This document shows, one piece after another, positions 36,101-44,160 of a stretch of DNA of 44,160 nucleotides. The stretch comes from a virus. Both the position numbers and the translations under genes were made by a program. A model generated the notes under the pieces. That model was not told the DNA's origin. It made no database searches and saw only the letters and a list, made by a program, of their open reading frames with translations. The stretch covers positions 1 to 44,160 of the IMG/VR virus record IMGVR_UViG_3300043749_000004. One strand, written 5' to 3'. Position 1 is the first letter of the stretch; every line of letters begins with the position of its first letter.

Positions 36101-38261
36101 TGGAAGTGAGCAGCGAGAAGTGACCGCTGTTGCGGCTCAGGATCTTGTCGAGCTGGTCGACGTCGAGAAGAGGATCGGACGCCGACAGCTGGGACTTGAG
36201 CAGCGGCGCCACACGGTGACCGTAACCATCATCAAGAGTGTCGAGGTACTTGCCACTCGCCTGCTGTGCAGCCGTGAAGCGGCTGCTGGTCGGAGTGCGA
36301 CCGGTCAGCTCGAACATGGACTTCTGCCAGCCATCGGTGATCAGGTCCGATGCGAACTGGGCCACGTCGTCGTTCAGGTTGTACTGGCCCACCATGTGCT
36401 GGATGACCTGCTTCTGGATACTGTCCAGGGCGACCGAGCGTGCGATCTTGTCACCGGCGTTGGCGTACTGGTTGATCAGGTCGAGTCGGTTCTGCTGGCC
36501 GAGACCAGGAACCTGCTTGAGCATGTCGTTGACGCGGTCCATCGCGTCATCGGCGTTGTGATCAACGAAGCCCTGAGGGATGCGGTCACCGAACGACTGG
36601 TACACACGAAGCGGGATTCCATAGAATCCACGCTGGAGCGTACGGGTGATCAGGTTGGAGCCGGTAGCTTCGTACGCGTCACGGTCTCGGGTCGCAGCCT
36701 TGATGGCTGCGTCCGCTGCGTTCTCGGTGTCCTTCATGGCGAGAGGACCCATTCGGTACGCCTGCTTGGCGGTACCGAAGAGCGAGGCTGAACCGGTTGG
36801 GGTTACCTGGTCCAGGGGCTGGCCGAGGTTGTCGCCAAGGGCCTTGCCGTACCACGACTCACGAGCCATCAGCCCCTGAACCACGGCATCAGCAGCCTGA
36901 ACCTGACCGGCCTGCCAGGTCTTGGCACGGTTGACCCAAGTGGTCGGAGTGTAGTTCGACTGGATACGCTTCTGCATGACAGCGTCTGCGGCGTCCGAGT
37001 ACAGGCTCTGTTGGGTAGGAGTAAGGCCATATGCCGCCTCCATCGGAGCCTCGGCCTTACCGGCGATACGGTTCTGGACGTACGCGTCCAGGATGTCCTC
37101 GTCCCAGGTGTGACCGGCGAGAAGGGTGCGGTTGTCCTGGGCCTTGCCGATCTGGGCAACCAGATCCTGGCTACCGGCAGACAGTTCCTGGAGCGCCTTG
37201 TTGTCACCCTGTGCGAACCGCCAGATCAGCGGCATCTCATCGCGGGAAGCCTGAGAGAGGATCTCACTCAGGGCGAAACGCTCCTGGATGGCACGCCGAC
37301 CGGTACCCCACATCGGGTGCTGCGCGATCTCAAACGCACTCTTGTTGCCGAGATTGTCGTTCCCCGCGTTGGACATCCAGTCGAAGGCCTTGTTCATCCT
37401 GTCGGATGCCGAGATCTCCGCAGCACTCTTGGGTCCGGGGAAGATCTTCTGTGCGGCAGTCTCCGCGAGACCGGAGACGCCGCCCTTGGCGAACGCCTGC
37501 CCCATGGTCGGAAGTGGAGCGGCAGCCTCGGCAGCCTGGAGCGAACGGGCAGCCTTGACACCCTTGGCCAGACCAGCAGCCGCCCCCCCGATGGGGTCGG
37601 CGATGTTGGCCATGAAGTCCATGGTGCCGGTACCTACGGTGTACTTCCAGCCGTCACGGTTGCGCCAGTAGTCGGAGTCATACAGGAAGCGCTCCAGCTG
37701 CTGCTTCTGCTGCATGTTCAGGTTTCCGGTGTCAGGGATACCCGGAGTGTCGGACTCGTCGGAGGTGACGGTCCGCTGAACGTTGTACGCCGCCTGGCCT
37801 GGAGAGATATGCTCGGCCTTGTGCCATGCGTCACTCCACTGGTCTCCGGAGAAGAAGGTTCCTCCACCGTAGATGTCAGCCTTACCGCCCATGAGCAGGG
37901 CAGTGCTCAGGGGCTGGCTGACGTAGTTGCTGTACAGCCAGTAGGCACCGGACGCAAGCTTGTCCAGTGGAGTGACGACAACCGCATGGGTGATGTTCTT
38001 CGTGACACCCCAGCCCGGGACGTTCGACAGTGCACCGTCAACAGCATGCCAGGCGGTACCGAGTCCACCCATGATCTGCTGCATCGCACCGGCGCGCTGC
38101 TGGCGCGCCTGCTCATCCGCGACACTCTGTCCGTAGATGGACGCGGTGTCCTGTCCCGCTAGTAGCTGGTCAGGAGTAGTCGCAAAGGTGAGAGCGGTGG
38201 ACGGGTCGGCAAACATGCCCTGCCCGGCATCGCTCATGTTCTCAGCCCACCACTTTGACAC
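33111..38261 (-). CDS. Very large virion protein, 1716 aa
   Basis: This gene is 12 per cent of the genome. The protein is largely helical; about residues 830-880 (LNDLETQMRQIDSKAKK, LSLQKQDLQDQHDD) form a coiled coil. Several Gly/Asp-rich stretches occur and no enzyme motif is evident. GTG 38261 has AGGAGAG upstream. Such giants in short-tailed phages are ejection or internal core proteins (compare N4 and T7 cores). It may span the envelope when DNA enters. The exact role is unknown. Confidence 0.8.
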   Translation of the reverse strand: MSKWWAENMSDAGQGMFADPSTALTFATTPDQLLAGQDTASIYGQSVADEQARQQRAGAMQQIMGGLGTAWHAVDGALSNVPGWGVTKNITHAVVVTPLDKLASGAYWLYSNYVSQPLSTALLMGGKADIYGGGTFFSGDQWSDAWHKAEHISPGQAAYNVQRTVTSDESDTPGIPDTGNLNMQQKQQLERFLYDSDYWRNRDGWKYTVGTGTMDFMANIADPIGGAAAGLAKGVKAARSLQAAEAAAPLPTMGQAFAKGGVSGLAETAAQKIFPGPKSAAEISASDRMNKAFDWMSNAGNDNLGNKSAFEIAQHPMWGTGRRAIQERFALSEILSQASRDEMPLIWRFAQGDNKALQELSAGSQDLVAQIGKAQDNRTLLAGHTWDEDILDAYVQNRIAGKAEAPMEAAYGLTPTQQSLYSDAADAVMQKRIQSNYTPTTWVNRAKTWQAGQVQAADAVVQGLMARESWYGKALGDNLGQPLDQVTPTGSASLFGTAKQAYRMGPLAMKDTENAADAAIKAATRDRDAYEATGSNLITRTLQRGFYGIPLRVYQSFGDRIPQGFVDHNADDAMDRVNDMLKQVPGLGQQNRLDLINQYANAGDKIARSVALDSIQKQVIQHMVGQYNLNDDVAQFASDLITDGWQKSMFELTGRTPTSSRFTAAQQASGKYLDTLDDGYGHRVAPLLKSQLSASDPLLDVDQLDKILSRNSGHFSLLTSNGGKVFDNIKTFADGFNGMWKASTLLRAGYALRAPSEEMVAGAVKFGLLSAMTDAGKGGMNWIRNRPQAMKAMIGRGGFDITDPDLVKFAKDNNLPTENIQVHKAFPFVQKYLGDNRDKLNDLETQMRQIDSKAKKTTDQDALDQLSLQKQDLQDQHDDVSGVVQEFTNYANEMLRKAAEPTRARLGTGTFTYKGQEVPQPFNEQWAGAIPRDQITSEEAMGSIFARAEAIERARLIKTGSWTSVTPDMPNYMESWTNAINKQLGNDPVAQMLMKDPTGDTAMQFLKSQAGRAHMTNMTRQAQDPKRLVGIINAMLDQYIPKGTGLRDKLLAGNDISEADLRGAIRPEDFPLVHGEDLAAMTGDKKSVSKVIDGIIEKGFKYLGTIPSDIMSRQPIYIRAHAAHMRDLMDRELSYRAENGMDQTIDPDTMNKMMGVADKRARNTLSQIVYDPERTTATQALRFVAPFMAAHIDGLERWFGLVAEKPELLNTASKIYNAPVAAHLVTDQNGNVVDEDGYVTHRDANGNITGKTFVGQTDRYINLKIPGTTRNLRGVTGGVPEGGISLPIQSLNTILPGDPWWNPGTGPLVQIAGSKIAEQSPGMGDFLQWAKVLPYGPQGIMDSITPAYMKTLWSAYQGDDPNNTKFQQTLLEEYQRQQADYANGGPEPDFKAAVANAKQFTFLKALTQFASPTSVTTSPLQGTPYQFFVDQYKQLQQLNPKTASQVFLKTYGADYYGFTAALNKSIGINSTNSAVETAAKYKDLIGEHPELASLIVGPYNGGAFSQTANKMLQDMNFAGTPGKAKMTAYDAVDNNDKALGWEQYKQYAGMVDAGLIRAGFHSYTDPGAAQFQLIKQAIIQHIGDQYPAWEQDFNTTDKNAVPRKIDAMKQIVQDESLMSDPMRTDLQTLQLYLQARDAIQAQLLQRPNTSLTARDANGQLANHDLAQAWGAVQLGLVQSDTKFNDLFNRYLANDQLQFGIEGQMTKTNQKIKGTRK

Positions 38262-38270
38262 TTAACTCTC

Positions 38271-38681
38271 CTACTGTGAGTACTTCATCTGTCGGACCAG
38301 GTTGCGTGCCGAGTCGGATGATCCCGGCTGGTTCGCCATCCACTCAAGGAACGGCATGTACGACTGGATGCGCTGCTTCTGTGCATCGTTGGCTGGCGGG
38401 GCCGGAGCCCCGGCACCTGGACCAAGAGCTGCACCATCGGTCACTGGAGTGTTGGGCTGAGCGCTCGGTGCGCTCAGCGGTGTTACTCGGTCGGCAGGAT
38501 TTCCGAACAGACTGGCGAAGTCCGTTCCACCTGGGAGGCCCTGAGCCTGAGCCATGGGGGCACTCTGCTCAAGCTGCTTGTAGGCCTTGCCCTCCCCGTA
38601 GTCCGGGTTAGGCAGATTCTGCACAGCCTGCTTATCGGTACGCTGGCTGAACTTGCCAGGCCCGGACACGGGGATAGCCAT
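38271..38681 (-). CDS. Pro/Ala/Gln-rich late protein, 136 aa
   Basis: The sequence is disordered in the middle (Pro/Ala/Gly-rich) with a short helical C-terminus (AQKQRIQSYMPFLEWMAN). It could be a small head or adaptor assembly protein. It lies between the portal-region small genes and the giant protein. Confidence 0.7.
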   Translation of the reverse strand: MAIPVSGPGKFSQRTDKQAVQNLPNPDYGEGKAYKQLEQSAPMAQAQGLPGGTDFASLFGNPADRVTPLSAPSAQPNTPVTDGAALGPGAGAPAPPANDAQKQRIQSYMPFLEWMANQPGSSDSARNLVRQMKYSQ

Positions 38682-38684
38682 GGC

Positions 38685-38909
38685 TTACTCGTGCGCTGCG
38701 AGCGGCGCGTTGGTCGAGCCGGTACCAGTGGTGGTAGGGGTCTGGACGATGGTGTCCTTCTCCCAAGGGTTGGCCACGGCGTTGGTCTGGTGGCGCGAGT
38801 CACCAGTAGCCTTGGACTCCAGAGTCATCAGCTCAGGGGCTGGGAACATCCCACCCTTGAGAGACTTCCATGCACCCTCCATCGGGTGGTCTGCGAAGAA
38901 GTCAGACAT
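38685..38909 (-). CDS. Unknown small late protein, 74 aa
   Basis: ATG 38909 (MSDFFADHPMEGAWKSL) overlaps the upstream TAA; the longer frame comes from a shadow. It is acidic, Thr/Gly-rich at the end, without motifs. The function is unknown. Confidence 0.7.
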   Translation of the reverse strand: MSDFFADHPMEGAWKSLKGGMFPAPELMTLESKATGDSRHQTNAVANPWEKDTIVQTPTTTGTGSTNAPLAAHE

Positions 38910-39055
38910 TACTTGTCCTTCCTGGTCGGGGCGGTCTTGACGACCTTGATGAAGCGAGGCGCGTGACAGAAGTTGCACAGCTCCTCACCGTTCTTGGTGA
39001 TCCACTCCGGGATGGCTCGGATCATCTTCGCGTACTTGCAGTCATGCTCGTTCAT
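38909..39055 (-). CDS. Zinc-binding microprotein, 48 aa
   Basis: Cys 6 (HDCKY) with CNFCH near residue 27-31 gives a possible metal site, and the end is basic (APTRKDK). ATG 39055 overlaps the portal stop, and its stop overlaps the next ATG, both as TAATG. It is a small virion-region gene of unknown role. Confidence 0.7.
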   Translation of the reverse strand: MNEHDCKYAKMIRAIPEWITKNGEELCNFCHAPRFIKVVKTAPTRKDK

Positions 39056-40869
39056 TAGATCGGGATGCTCCGCTTAGTTCGTGCCGTCATTGCCGGTGCC
39101 TGTCCTCCACCCTTGAGTGAGGCCAGGAGCTGCATCATGTCACCACCGCCGGGCTGTCCGGCCATGGGGGCTGGTCCACCCTGTGGAGCCCCTGAAGGGC
39201 CACCGGGGAAGCCTCCGCCCGGTCCCTGACCTGGCATACCAGGAGGGGCCATACCGGGCTGCTGTGGTGCCTCCTTGGGCTTGAATGCCTCAAGGATGGA
39301 CTCGTGTACAGGCTTGCCACCTTCACGCAGCTGGATCACCTTCGCGAGCTTAGTGAGAAGCTCGCTCGGATCCTGACCCTGCATGGTGAGGTTACCAATG
39401 CCCTGCATGAGCATCTGGGTGCCAGCCTTCAGTGCATCCTCGAAGTCCTCGGAGTCCACCTGCTGCTGCATCTGAACGACATCGATCTGCATCGGTAGCT
39501 GTCGCTGGACGAAGTCACGGGATACGAGCTTGTCGCCTCGAAGCTGCAGAAGCGCGACGATGGCACGTGCGGGATCCTGGCCACTGGCGAATCCGTAGGT
39601 GACATCTACGGAGTAGTTGCCATCGATGTCCTTCGAAGGAGTGTAGACCTCTTCGAACGGAGTTCCCTGTACCACACCACGGATGGTCTTCTTCTCCGAA
39701 GGCCAGAGCTTCTCGTCCATCTCGAACGCAAGGCGTAGCGCACCCTCCAGTGCATACCCTACCACCTGCTGACCAGTGGAGATCACGGTGTTGAAGGAAC
39801 CCATAAGGGCTTCGACGCCCTTACCGGTGATGATGGAAGACTGGAGGTTTCCCTGACGCGCCGCTGGAGAGCGCGTCGCGTTGTTCAGTTCCATCCCCAG
39901 GAGCTGTGACTCCTGGTTGGCGAACTGTGGCATATCAGGTACCAGGTACCGAGCCTTCTCGGGACTGTCCGAACGGACAACCGCGTCGTCACCGAACTCC
40001 ATCACCGTTACATCGCGGGGGACGAACAGCGGAGCACGGACAGACTTCTCGGTTGCCTCAAGACCTAGCAGGGCCATGCGTGAGCGAGCGAGGTAAACCC
40101 ACTTCGCGTCATCGAACATTCCACGGATCTGGCCGTCATGGGACGGCCTGCACGCCACGGACACCATGAGCTTCTTCATGGGGTTCGGCATGGTCTTGAC
40201 CACGCGGTTGGCGTGCTCGGGAAGGAACATGTAGATCTGGTCGGCGTCCTGGTACTTGGCCACCTCGACCATGGTGTCCATCCAGCGGTTGTCTTCCTGA
40301 CCGTAGATGCTGGACGGCGGCTTGAGGGCCGCCACCAGCTCTGGGTACTTGGTCGCGAGCTGGATAGCCTTCTCGCGCCAGACGCGAGTGTACGACTGGA
40401 GAACTCCGAAGATGTTGTACTCGGGGTAAGCCGAGATCGGGTTCTCCACGCGGATGATCGGAGTCATGCGGTCAAAGTCAGGCTCGACCGAGTACACCGC
40501 CATACCGTACGTGTTGTAGTAGTCGCAGAACTCGATCTGCTTCCCAGCCTCAAGCCGGGACACCAGGACGTAGTGCTGGGCGATCTTCGTCCTCTTGCTT
40601 GAGAACTTCTTCGCCCGCGCACTCGTCATGATCGAGTTGGTGCAGTTGATCGCAGGCATAGCGCCCATGACCTCTGAGATGTCACGGGCGGTGGTGTCGA
40701 TGGCGTTAGCCACAATCGGCTTGGGCCAAGCGTCCGGCATGGAGCCGGGGACAACCTGCTCGATGTCCCCGGCCCTGATGTCACGCACATCCTTCTGACG
40801 CTGGTCTCGATCCGAATGGGCCTTCCTCAGCGCCTCAACCTTGTTGAAGATCTGGGATGGCGTGCGCAT
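39055..40869 (-). CDS. Portal protein, 604 aa
   Basis: Size, order after terminase and lysin, and the N-terminal region (PIVANAIDTTARDISEVMGAMP) fit podoviral portals, which form the twelve-subunit DNA channel in the head vertex. The last 100 residues are Gly/Pro/Gln-rich and flexible. ATG 40869 has GGAGAAGG upstream. The assignment rests on context and the recognised N-terminal style. Confidence 0.8.
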   Translation of the reverse strand: MRTPSQIFNKVEALRKAHSDRDQRQKDVRDIRAGDIEQVVPGSMPDAWPKPIVANAIDTTARDISEVMGAMPAINCTNSIMTSARAKKFSSKRTKIAQHYVLVSRLEAGKQIEFCDYYNTYGMAVYSVEPDFDRMTPIIRVENPISAYPEYNIFGVLQSYTRVWREKAIQLATKYPELVAALKPPSSIYGQEDNRWMDTMVEVAKYQDADQIYMFLPEHANRVVKTMPNPMKKLMVSVACRPSHDGQIRGMFDDAKWVYLARSRMALLGLEATEKSVRAPLFVPRDVTVMEFGDDAVVRSDSPEKARYLVPDMPQFANQESQLLGMELNNATRSPAARQGNLQSSIITGKGVEALMGSFNTVISTGQQVVGYALEGALRLAFEMDEKLWPSEKKTIRGVVQGTPFEEVYTPSKDIDGNYSVDVTYGFASGQDPARAIVALLQLRGDKLVSRDFVQRQLPMQIDVVQMQQQVDSEDFEDALKAGTQMLMQGIGNLTMQGQDPSELLTKLAKVIQLREGGKPVHESILEAFKPKEAPQQPGMAPPGMPGQGPGGGFPGGPSGAPQGGPAPMAGQPGGGDMMQLLASLKGGGQAPAMTARTKRSIPI

Positions 40870-40878
40870 GCCTTCTCC

Positions 40879-41595
40879 TTACGCTGGAACCTTCAGGGCT
40901 GCCCACTGGAGCGGGCCAGGGATACCGTCGGCATCCGAACCGGAGTCACCGAGCTTCTGCTGCCAGAGCTTGAAGGACGCCTGATCGGCGTCCGACCACT
41001 CGGGACCGGGTCCAACCTTGTACGCCGAGCAACCCTCCTCGACCAGACGCTGACCCATCTTGGTGATGATGTCCGAGTTCTGGCCGTTGAAGAAGAAGTT
41101 CGCGCCAGGGAACGGAACGTAGCTCGAAGGCTCAGGATCGAAGTCCGGTGAACCGTATCCGGTGACGAACGCGTCACGACGGTAGCGCTTGCGGTAGTAG
41201 ACACCGTCACCCTCGGCAGAGCCGTTGGTGTTGGTGTTCCCCTCGACAGTGGTGATGTAGTCGGCATCGTAGTCGATGACGATGCCGGTGTGAACGCTGC
41301 GTCCGTAGATCACCTGAGCACCGATGGACGGATACTCGGACCAGCGGTTACGTGCGATGTACCACTGCATGGCAGTGTTGACCGACGCGGTGACAGGGAA
41401 GCTTCCTTCTGCGATTCCAGCCTGACGGAAGGCCCACGTCGTGAAGACGGCGCACCATGGCTGACCCTGAGCCCAGGAGAGCTCAGGAACCTGCGGTGCG
41501 TACTTCTCGATGTTGTTCCAGTGTCCGTCGCTGAAACCCTCCTGGTAGCCGACCTCACCACGAAGGATGGAGATCAGATTGCTACGGGTTCCCAT
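40879..41595 (-). CDS. CHAP endolysin with peptidoglycan-binding end, 238 aa
   Basis: Cys 48 (QPWCAVFTTWAF) and His 102 (SVHTGIVIDYD), with EGNTN afterwards, are the catalytic signs of a CHAP amidase/endopeptidase. After a linker, the last 75 residues (KMGQRLVEEGCSAYKVGPGPEW, SFKLWQQKLGDSGSDADGIPG) match a peptidoglycan-binding module. It digests the host wall at lysis. A DUF1003 membrane gene sits right next to it. Confidence 0.88.
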   Translation of the reverse strand: MGTRSNLISILRGEVGYQEGFSDGHWNNIEKYAPQVPELSWAQGQPWCAVFTTWAFRQAGIAEGSFPVTASVNTAMQWYIARNRWSEYPSIGAQVIYGRSVHTGIVIDYDADYITTVEGNTNTNGSAEGDGVYYRKRYRRDAFVTGYGSPDFDPEPSSYVPFPGANFFFNGQNSDIITKMGQRLVEEGCSAYKVGPGPEWSDADQASFKLWQQKLGDSGSDADGIPGPLQWAALKVPA

Positions 41596-41914
41596 CTAGC
41601 TTCCTTTCGATCTTCTGGAGGATCACCAGAGCCTCCTCGCTTGCATGAACATCCTTGTACAGGGCGCGGCGATCGGACGCCGCAGCCTTGTTGCTGCTCA
41701 TGAGAAGCACAGGTGTAGCGAATGCCGCTTCTGCGCTCATGAACAGATTAGCAAGGATGAAGGGATATGGATCAAACCTGAGACTCTCGGGAGCTAGGAC
41801 GTTCCATGCGAACCATATGACGAGGATCCCGGCCTGAGTCAGGACGAACTCCCATGAACCCACGAACCGGGACAGGGCTTCGCTGGCCCTGTCCCATGCG
41901 TCTCCACCTAGCAT
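41582..41914 (-). CDS. DUF1003-type membrane protein, 110 aa
   Basis: The sequence GSWEFVLTQAGILVIWFAWNVLAP then FDPYPFILANLFMSAEAAFATPVLLMSSNK matches DUF1003, with two membrane spans and the FDPYPF loop. It overlaps the endolysin start and terminase end, suggesting a holin or lysis helper role. The C-terminus is a charged helix. Confidence 0.82.
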   Translation of the reverse strand: MLGGDAWDRASEALSRFVGSWEFVLTQAGILVIWFAWNVLAPESLRFDPYPFILANLFMSAEAAFATPVLLMSSNKAAASDRRALYKDVHASEEALVILQKIERKLDGNP

Positions 41915-43827
41915 TACACCGCCCTCAGGTTCTGGTTGGCCATGTGGTCCAGGTCGACAGTGAATCGCCTCGACTTGTCCCGTTCACTCAGGAACGGGTT
42001 GTTCTTCCGGTTGGTGAAGAAGGAGTTCGAGGTTCCCTCGTTCACCAGCTCACGTGCACGGATCTCGGCGAACCACAGAGCCATGACACAGTCGGTCTTC
42101 TTCTTGGACTTGAAGCCAGGCTTGGTCGGTTCCCAGGTGGTGAGCTGCTCGACCATCGACTTCATCCCTTCACCACTGGAGCGGGAAGGGAGACGGATCA
42201 GGTTCTTGCCGGTCTCCCAGCCGTCGAACAGGGTGGACATCGAAGCCACACCGAAGTCGGCGTCCCACTTGTTGTTGCCGGTGAAGTGCTCACGGAGCAG
42301 GCATCCCCGGCTGGCGAGGAACTCTCGCAGTGGCTCGGACTGGGTGACCATCATGTTCATGGCGTTCTTCTCGATACGCCACTCGTTCATCTTGTACTTG
42401 ACGGTCCAGTCCATGATCTTCTGGAAGATGTCCTCAGGCTTCAGGTGTCCCTGAGTCCAGACATCGAGTACCCATCGAACGCCGGTGCTCCGGTCGACAG
42501 CGAGAACCACGGCAGCGGAGTTACCCGAGATTGCAGGGTCAAAGCCTCCGACAATATAGCAGCCATCCATCCCGTGCTCGCGGTGTCCCACCGCTCCTCG
42601 CTGGAGCGGTCCGGCAGCACGCATCCCATCGATACACCCAACCACAGCCTTCTGGTTGAAGATGGCGTCATCGACCACGTCTTCCTGCTGATAGACAAGA
42701 GCCCAGTTGCGCGGTCCCATAGAGGACCGTCGCTTGGCCAGAGAAGGACCATCCCACATCGGGTACAGGCCATCCTCATCAGCCTGAACGGTATTACGTG
42801 CCGCCAGGGATACAGGCTTTCGATTCGTTCGAGGCCAGAGGGTGACCCAGTCCTTCTTGTCCTCAGCGTACTCAAGCACCGCTGGCTGAGAAAGGTAGGT
42901 CCAGGGAGACTGCTCGTCGTTGTAGTACTCATCCTTCAGGATCTCCCCGTACAGATCTTGTGGCGCAAGACGCGTTCCCACCAGCAGCATCTTGCCGGTG
43001 GACGAGATGCGGTTGTAGACCTCACGCTGCATCCAGTCCATCTGCTTCATGAACTCGTGAGCGTTCTTTCCGGTGACCGTGTCATCGAAGATGATCAGGT
43101 CCGATCGGTTTCCGTAGATCTGACCCTGCAGACCGAGAGCCAGTACCGTAGGCGTCGGCTCACCAGAGTCACGAAGGGTACTCGACACGTAGATGGAATC
43201 GGCCGTCCAGGCGGCCGAGTCCTTGTCGAACCCTCCATCGGGTGCGAAGTCGATCTGGAGCTTACGGTACTGCGGGTTGTTCGAGGCAAGACGATCCTTG
43301 ATCGCTCGGAGGAATCGCTTCGCCATGTCCTGAGTCTGGGACACGATGATGATACGTACGTTGGGATCCTCGCAGATCCGATACGTCACGTAGTTCACGG
43401 TGATGGTCGTTGACTTCGAGTGCTCCGGAGGAGTGTTGATCATCAGGAAGTCCGGTGAACCAGGGATGTACTTCTGGCTTGGATGAAGGTTCCTCGGTTC
43501 GCGACCCTCCAGCATGTCCAGCCACTGAAGGTGGTGGTTGAACAGCTTCGTGTCCAGGTACTCCTCGCAGAAGCGTTCGAAGGAGATCATCCCACGAGAC
43601 TTCGTCTCCTGGAAGTTCTCGACCTCCCCGACAGTCTTGAGCTGTCGGAGCTCCTTGATGTTGTCGTCACGTTCCCTGAACTGACCATCCGACTGTCGCC
43701 AGTAAGCGACAGCCTGATCACTTACGCCGATCTCACGACAGGCAGCTGCGCGAGTCATACCAGCATGAGTGAGATTCAGAAACATCTGCTTCTTCTCACC
43801 GGTTGACAGTTCCCGCTTCAAGATCAT
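41914..43827 (-). CDS. terL: Terminase large subunit with N-terminal helix-turn-helix
   Basis: An N-terminal helix-turn-helix (AGMTRAAACREIGVSDQAVAYW) is followed by an ATPase with an unusual Walker A (PPEHSKST) and Walker B LIIFDD near residue 260. The C-terminal nuclease has VGGFDPAIS and DCVMALWFA. It cuts and pumps DNA through the portal. No separate small terminase was found, so the HTH may take its place. The ribosome site AGGAGG lies seven bases before TTG 43821, so the true start may be that codon rather than ATG 43827. Confidence 0.9.
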   Translation of the reverse strand: MILKRELSTGEKKQMFLNLTHAGMTRAAACREIGVSDQAVAYWRQSDGQFRERDDNIKELRQLKTVGEVENFQETKSRGMISFERFCEEYLDTKLFNHHLQWLDMLEGREPRNLHPSQKYIPGSPDFLMINTPPEHSKSTTITVNYVTYRICEDPNVRIIIVSQTQDMAKRFLRAIKDRLASNNPQYRKLQIDFAPDGGFDKDSAAWTADSIYVSSTLRDSGEPTPTVLALGLQGQIYGNRSDLIIFDDTVTGKNAHEFMKQMDWMQREVYNRISSTGKMLLVGTRLAPQDLYGEILKDEYYNDEQSPWTYLSQPAVLEYAEDKKDWVTLWPRTNRKPVSLAARNTVQADEDGLYPMWDGPSLAKRRSSMGPRNWALVYQQEDVVDDAIFNQKAVVGCIDGMRAAGPLQRGAVGHREHGMDGCYIVGGFDPAISGNSAAVVLAVDRSTGVRWVLDVWTQGHLKPEDIFQKIMDWTVKYKMNEWRIEKNAMNMMVTQSEPLREFLASRGCLLREHFTGNNKWDADFGVASMSTLFDGWETGKNLIRLPSRSSGEGMKSMVEQLTTWEPTKPGFKSKKKTDCVMALWFAEIRARELVNEGTSNSFFTNRKNNPFLSERDKSRRFTVDLDHMANQNLRAV

Positions 43828-44033
43828 TCCTCCTCTTCGGTTGAATTCAATTGGGGCCCTGGGATCCAACCAGTAGGATCCTATCGGCCCAAGTCTTGGG
43901 CTATGGAGACAGCCCTTCAGGGGGCTGTCTCTGGAGCGGGGAGAGAATTCCCAGAGGGAAGTAGTTCAAGGTTGAATCACTTGAAACACTTGAACATGAA
44001 GAAGGCCCCTACTTGGGGCCTATGGAACCGTAG
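43828..44033 (-). promoter_or_regulatory. Late-operon leader and control region
   Basis: Between the left repeat copy and terminase lie hairpins GGATCC/GGATCC (43862-43881), GCCCAA/TTGGGC (43887-43901), GAGACAGCCC/GGGCTGTCTC (43906-43931) and AGGCCCC/GGGGCCT (44003-44021). The repeats described at 43972 are also here. No clear -10/-35 was found, so the late promoter is not placed. Confidence 0.5.
43972..43998. repeat. Triple 9-bp repeat TTGAAnCAC
   Basis: TTGAATCAC (43972-43980), TTGAAACAC (43981-43989) and TTGAACATG (43990-43998) are directly repeated. On the opposite strand the unit reads GTGATTCAA. A related TTCAAGTG copy occurs near 11151 before the WhiB-like gene. It looks like an operator. 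Confidence 0.6.
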
Positions 44034-44160
44034 CGTCTTCTGCTCGGTGGAGCACTGTGGCTGTGGCCCCACCCGCCTTTAGGGGCGGTGTGGCATGAGC
44101 CCTTAGGCTGAAGTAGCGTGGGTACGCCTTGGTTCCCCCCGGCCCCCTGTTGCCATCACC
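44034..44160. repeat. Terminal direct repeat, right copy
   Basis: This copy is identical to bases 1-127. If the genome is circular in the assembly, the sequence past 44033 simply repeats the start, placing the terminase leader next to the DnaA-box region. Confidence 0.9.

Noticed and set aside
41854-43413. Rightward 519-aa open frame opposite terminase
   Set aside because: It shows the same antisense composition and is fully covered by the terminase gene, whose ATPase and nuclease motifs are clear.
1-44160. Integrase, repressor or CRISPR array
   Set aside because: No tyrosine or serine recombinase motif, no clear lysogeny repressor and no regularly spaced exact repeat array with unique spacers were seen.

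Overview
The window looks like one complete tailed-phage genome of about 44.0 kb. Its first 127 bases recur exactly as its last 127 bases, which is what a circularly closed assembly or a terminally redundant genome gives. High GC, GTG and TTG starts, a WhiB-like protein and actinophage-type structural proteins point to an actinobacterial, probably Streptomyces, host. An N4-gp56-like capsid, no tape-measure or tail-tube module, a 1716-residue virion protein and a probable tail-nozzle protein suggest a podovirus-like virion. No integrase, repressor or DNA polymerase was recognised, so it is probably lytic and borrows the host replicase.

Bases 1-1850 hold no convincing gene but are dense in signals. 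There is a DnaA-box cluster (145-183), a direct repeat (239-257), an array of seven 14-bp CATGG-centred repeats (336-717), and about 900 bases packed with hairpins (about 905-1832) that may be a large structured RNA.

Bases 1852-9161 are a rightward early region of small unknown genes. Each gene or gene pair up to 6361 is preceded by the same module: a long hairpin followed by a U-rich run, a second short hairpin whose stem varies in sequence but keeps its pairing, then a GAGGAGA-type ribosome site. The gene at 7042 is preceded instead by an elaborate multi-branched RNA element (6856-7013). Three consecutive genes (3545-5002) are paralogues.

A two-gene leftward island (9197-10293) encodes a sigma-region-4-like protein and a metallophosphoesterase. 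Rightward genes from 10328 to 18314 form the replication and regulation block: WhiB-like protein, Cas4/RecB-like exonuclease, RecA/DnaB-type ATPase, PD-(D/E)XK nuclease, a primase split over two overlapping frames, and many zinc-ribbon microproteins.

A bidirectional terminator near 18335 separates this from the leftward late operon (43827 to 18362). In transcription order it encodes terminase, a DUF1003 membrane protein, a CHAP endolysin, portal, small proteins, the 1716-residue protein, several related internal-protein candidates (one carrying an NlpC/P60 peptidase), ten tRNA-like genes, scaffold, capsid, decoration-like and basic or Cys-rich small proteins, tail proteins and fibre, and finally a second lysis-like group (coiled-coil membrane protein, peptidoglycan-binding protein, holin candidate). 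Many late genes overlap as TAATG, implying translational coupling.
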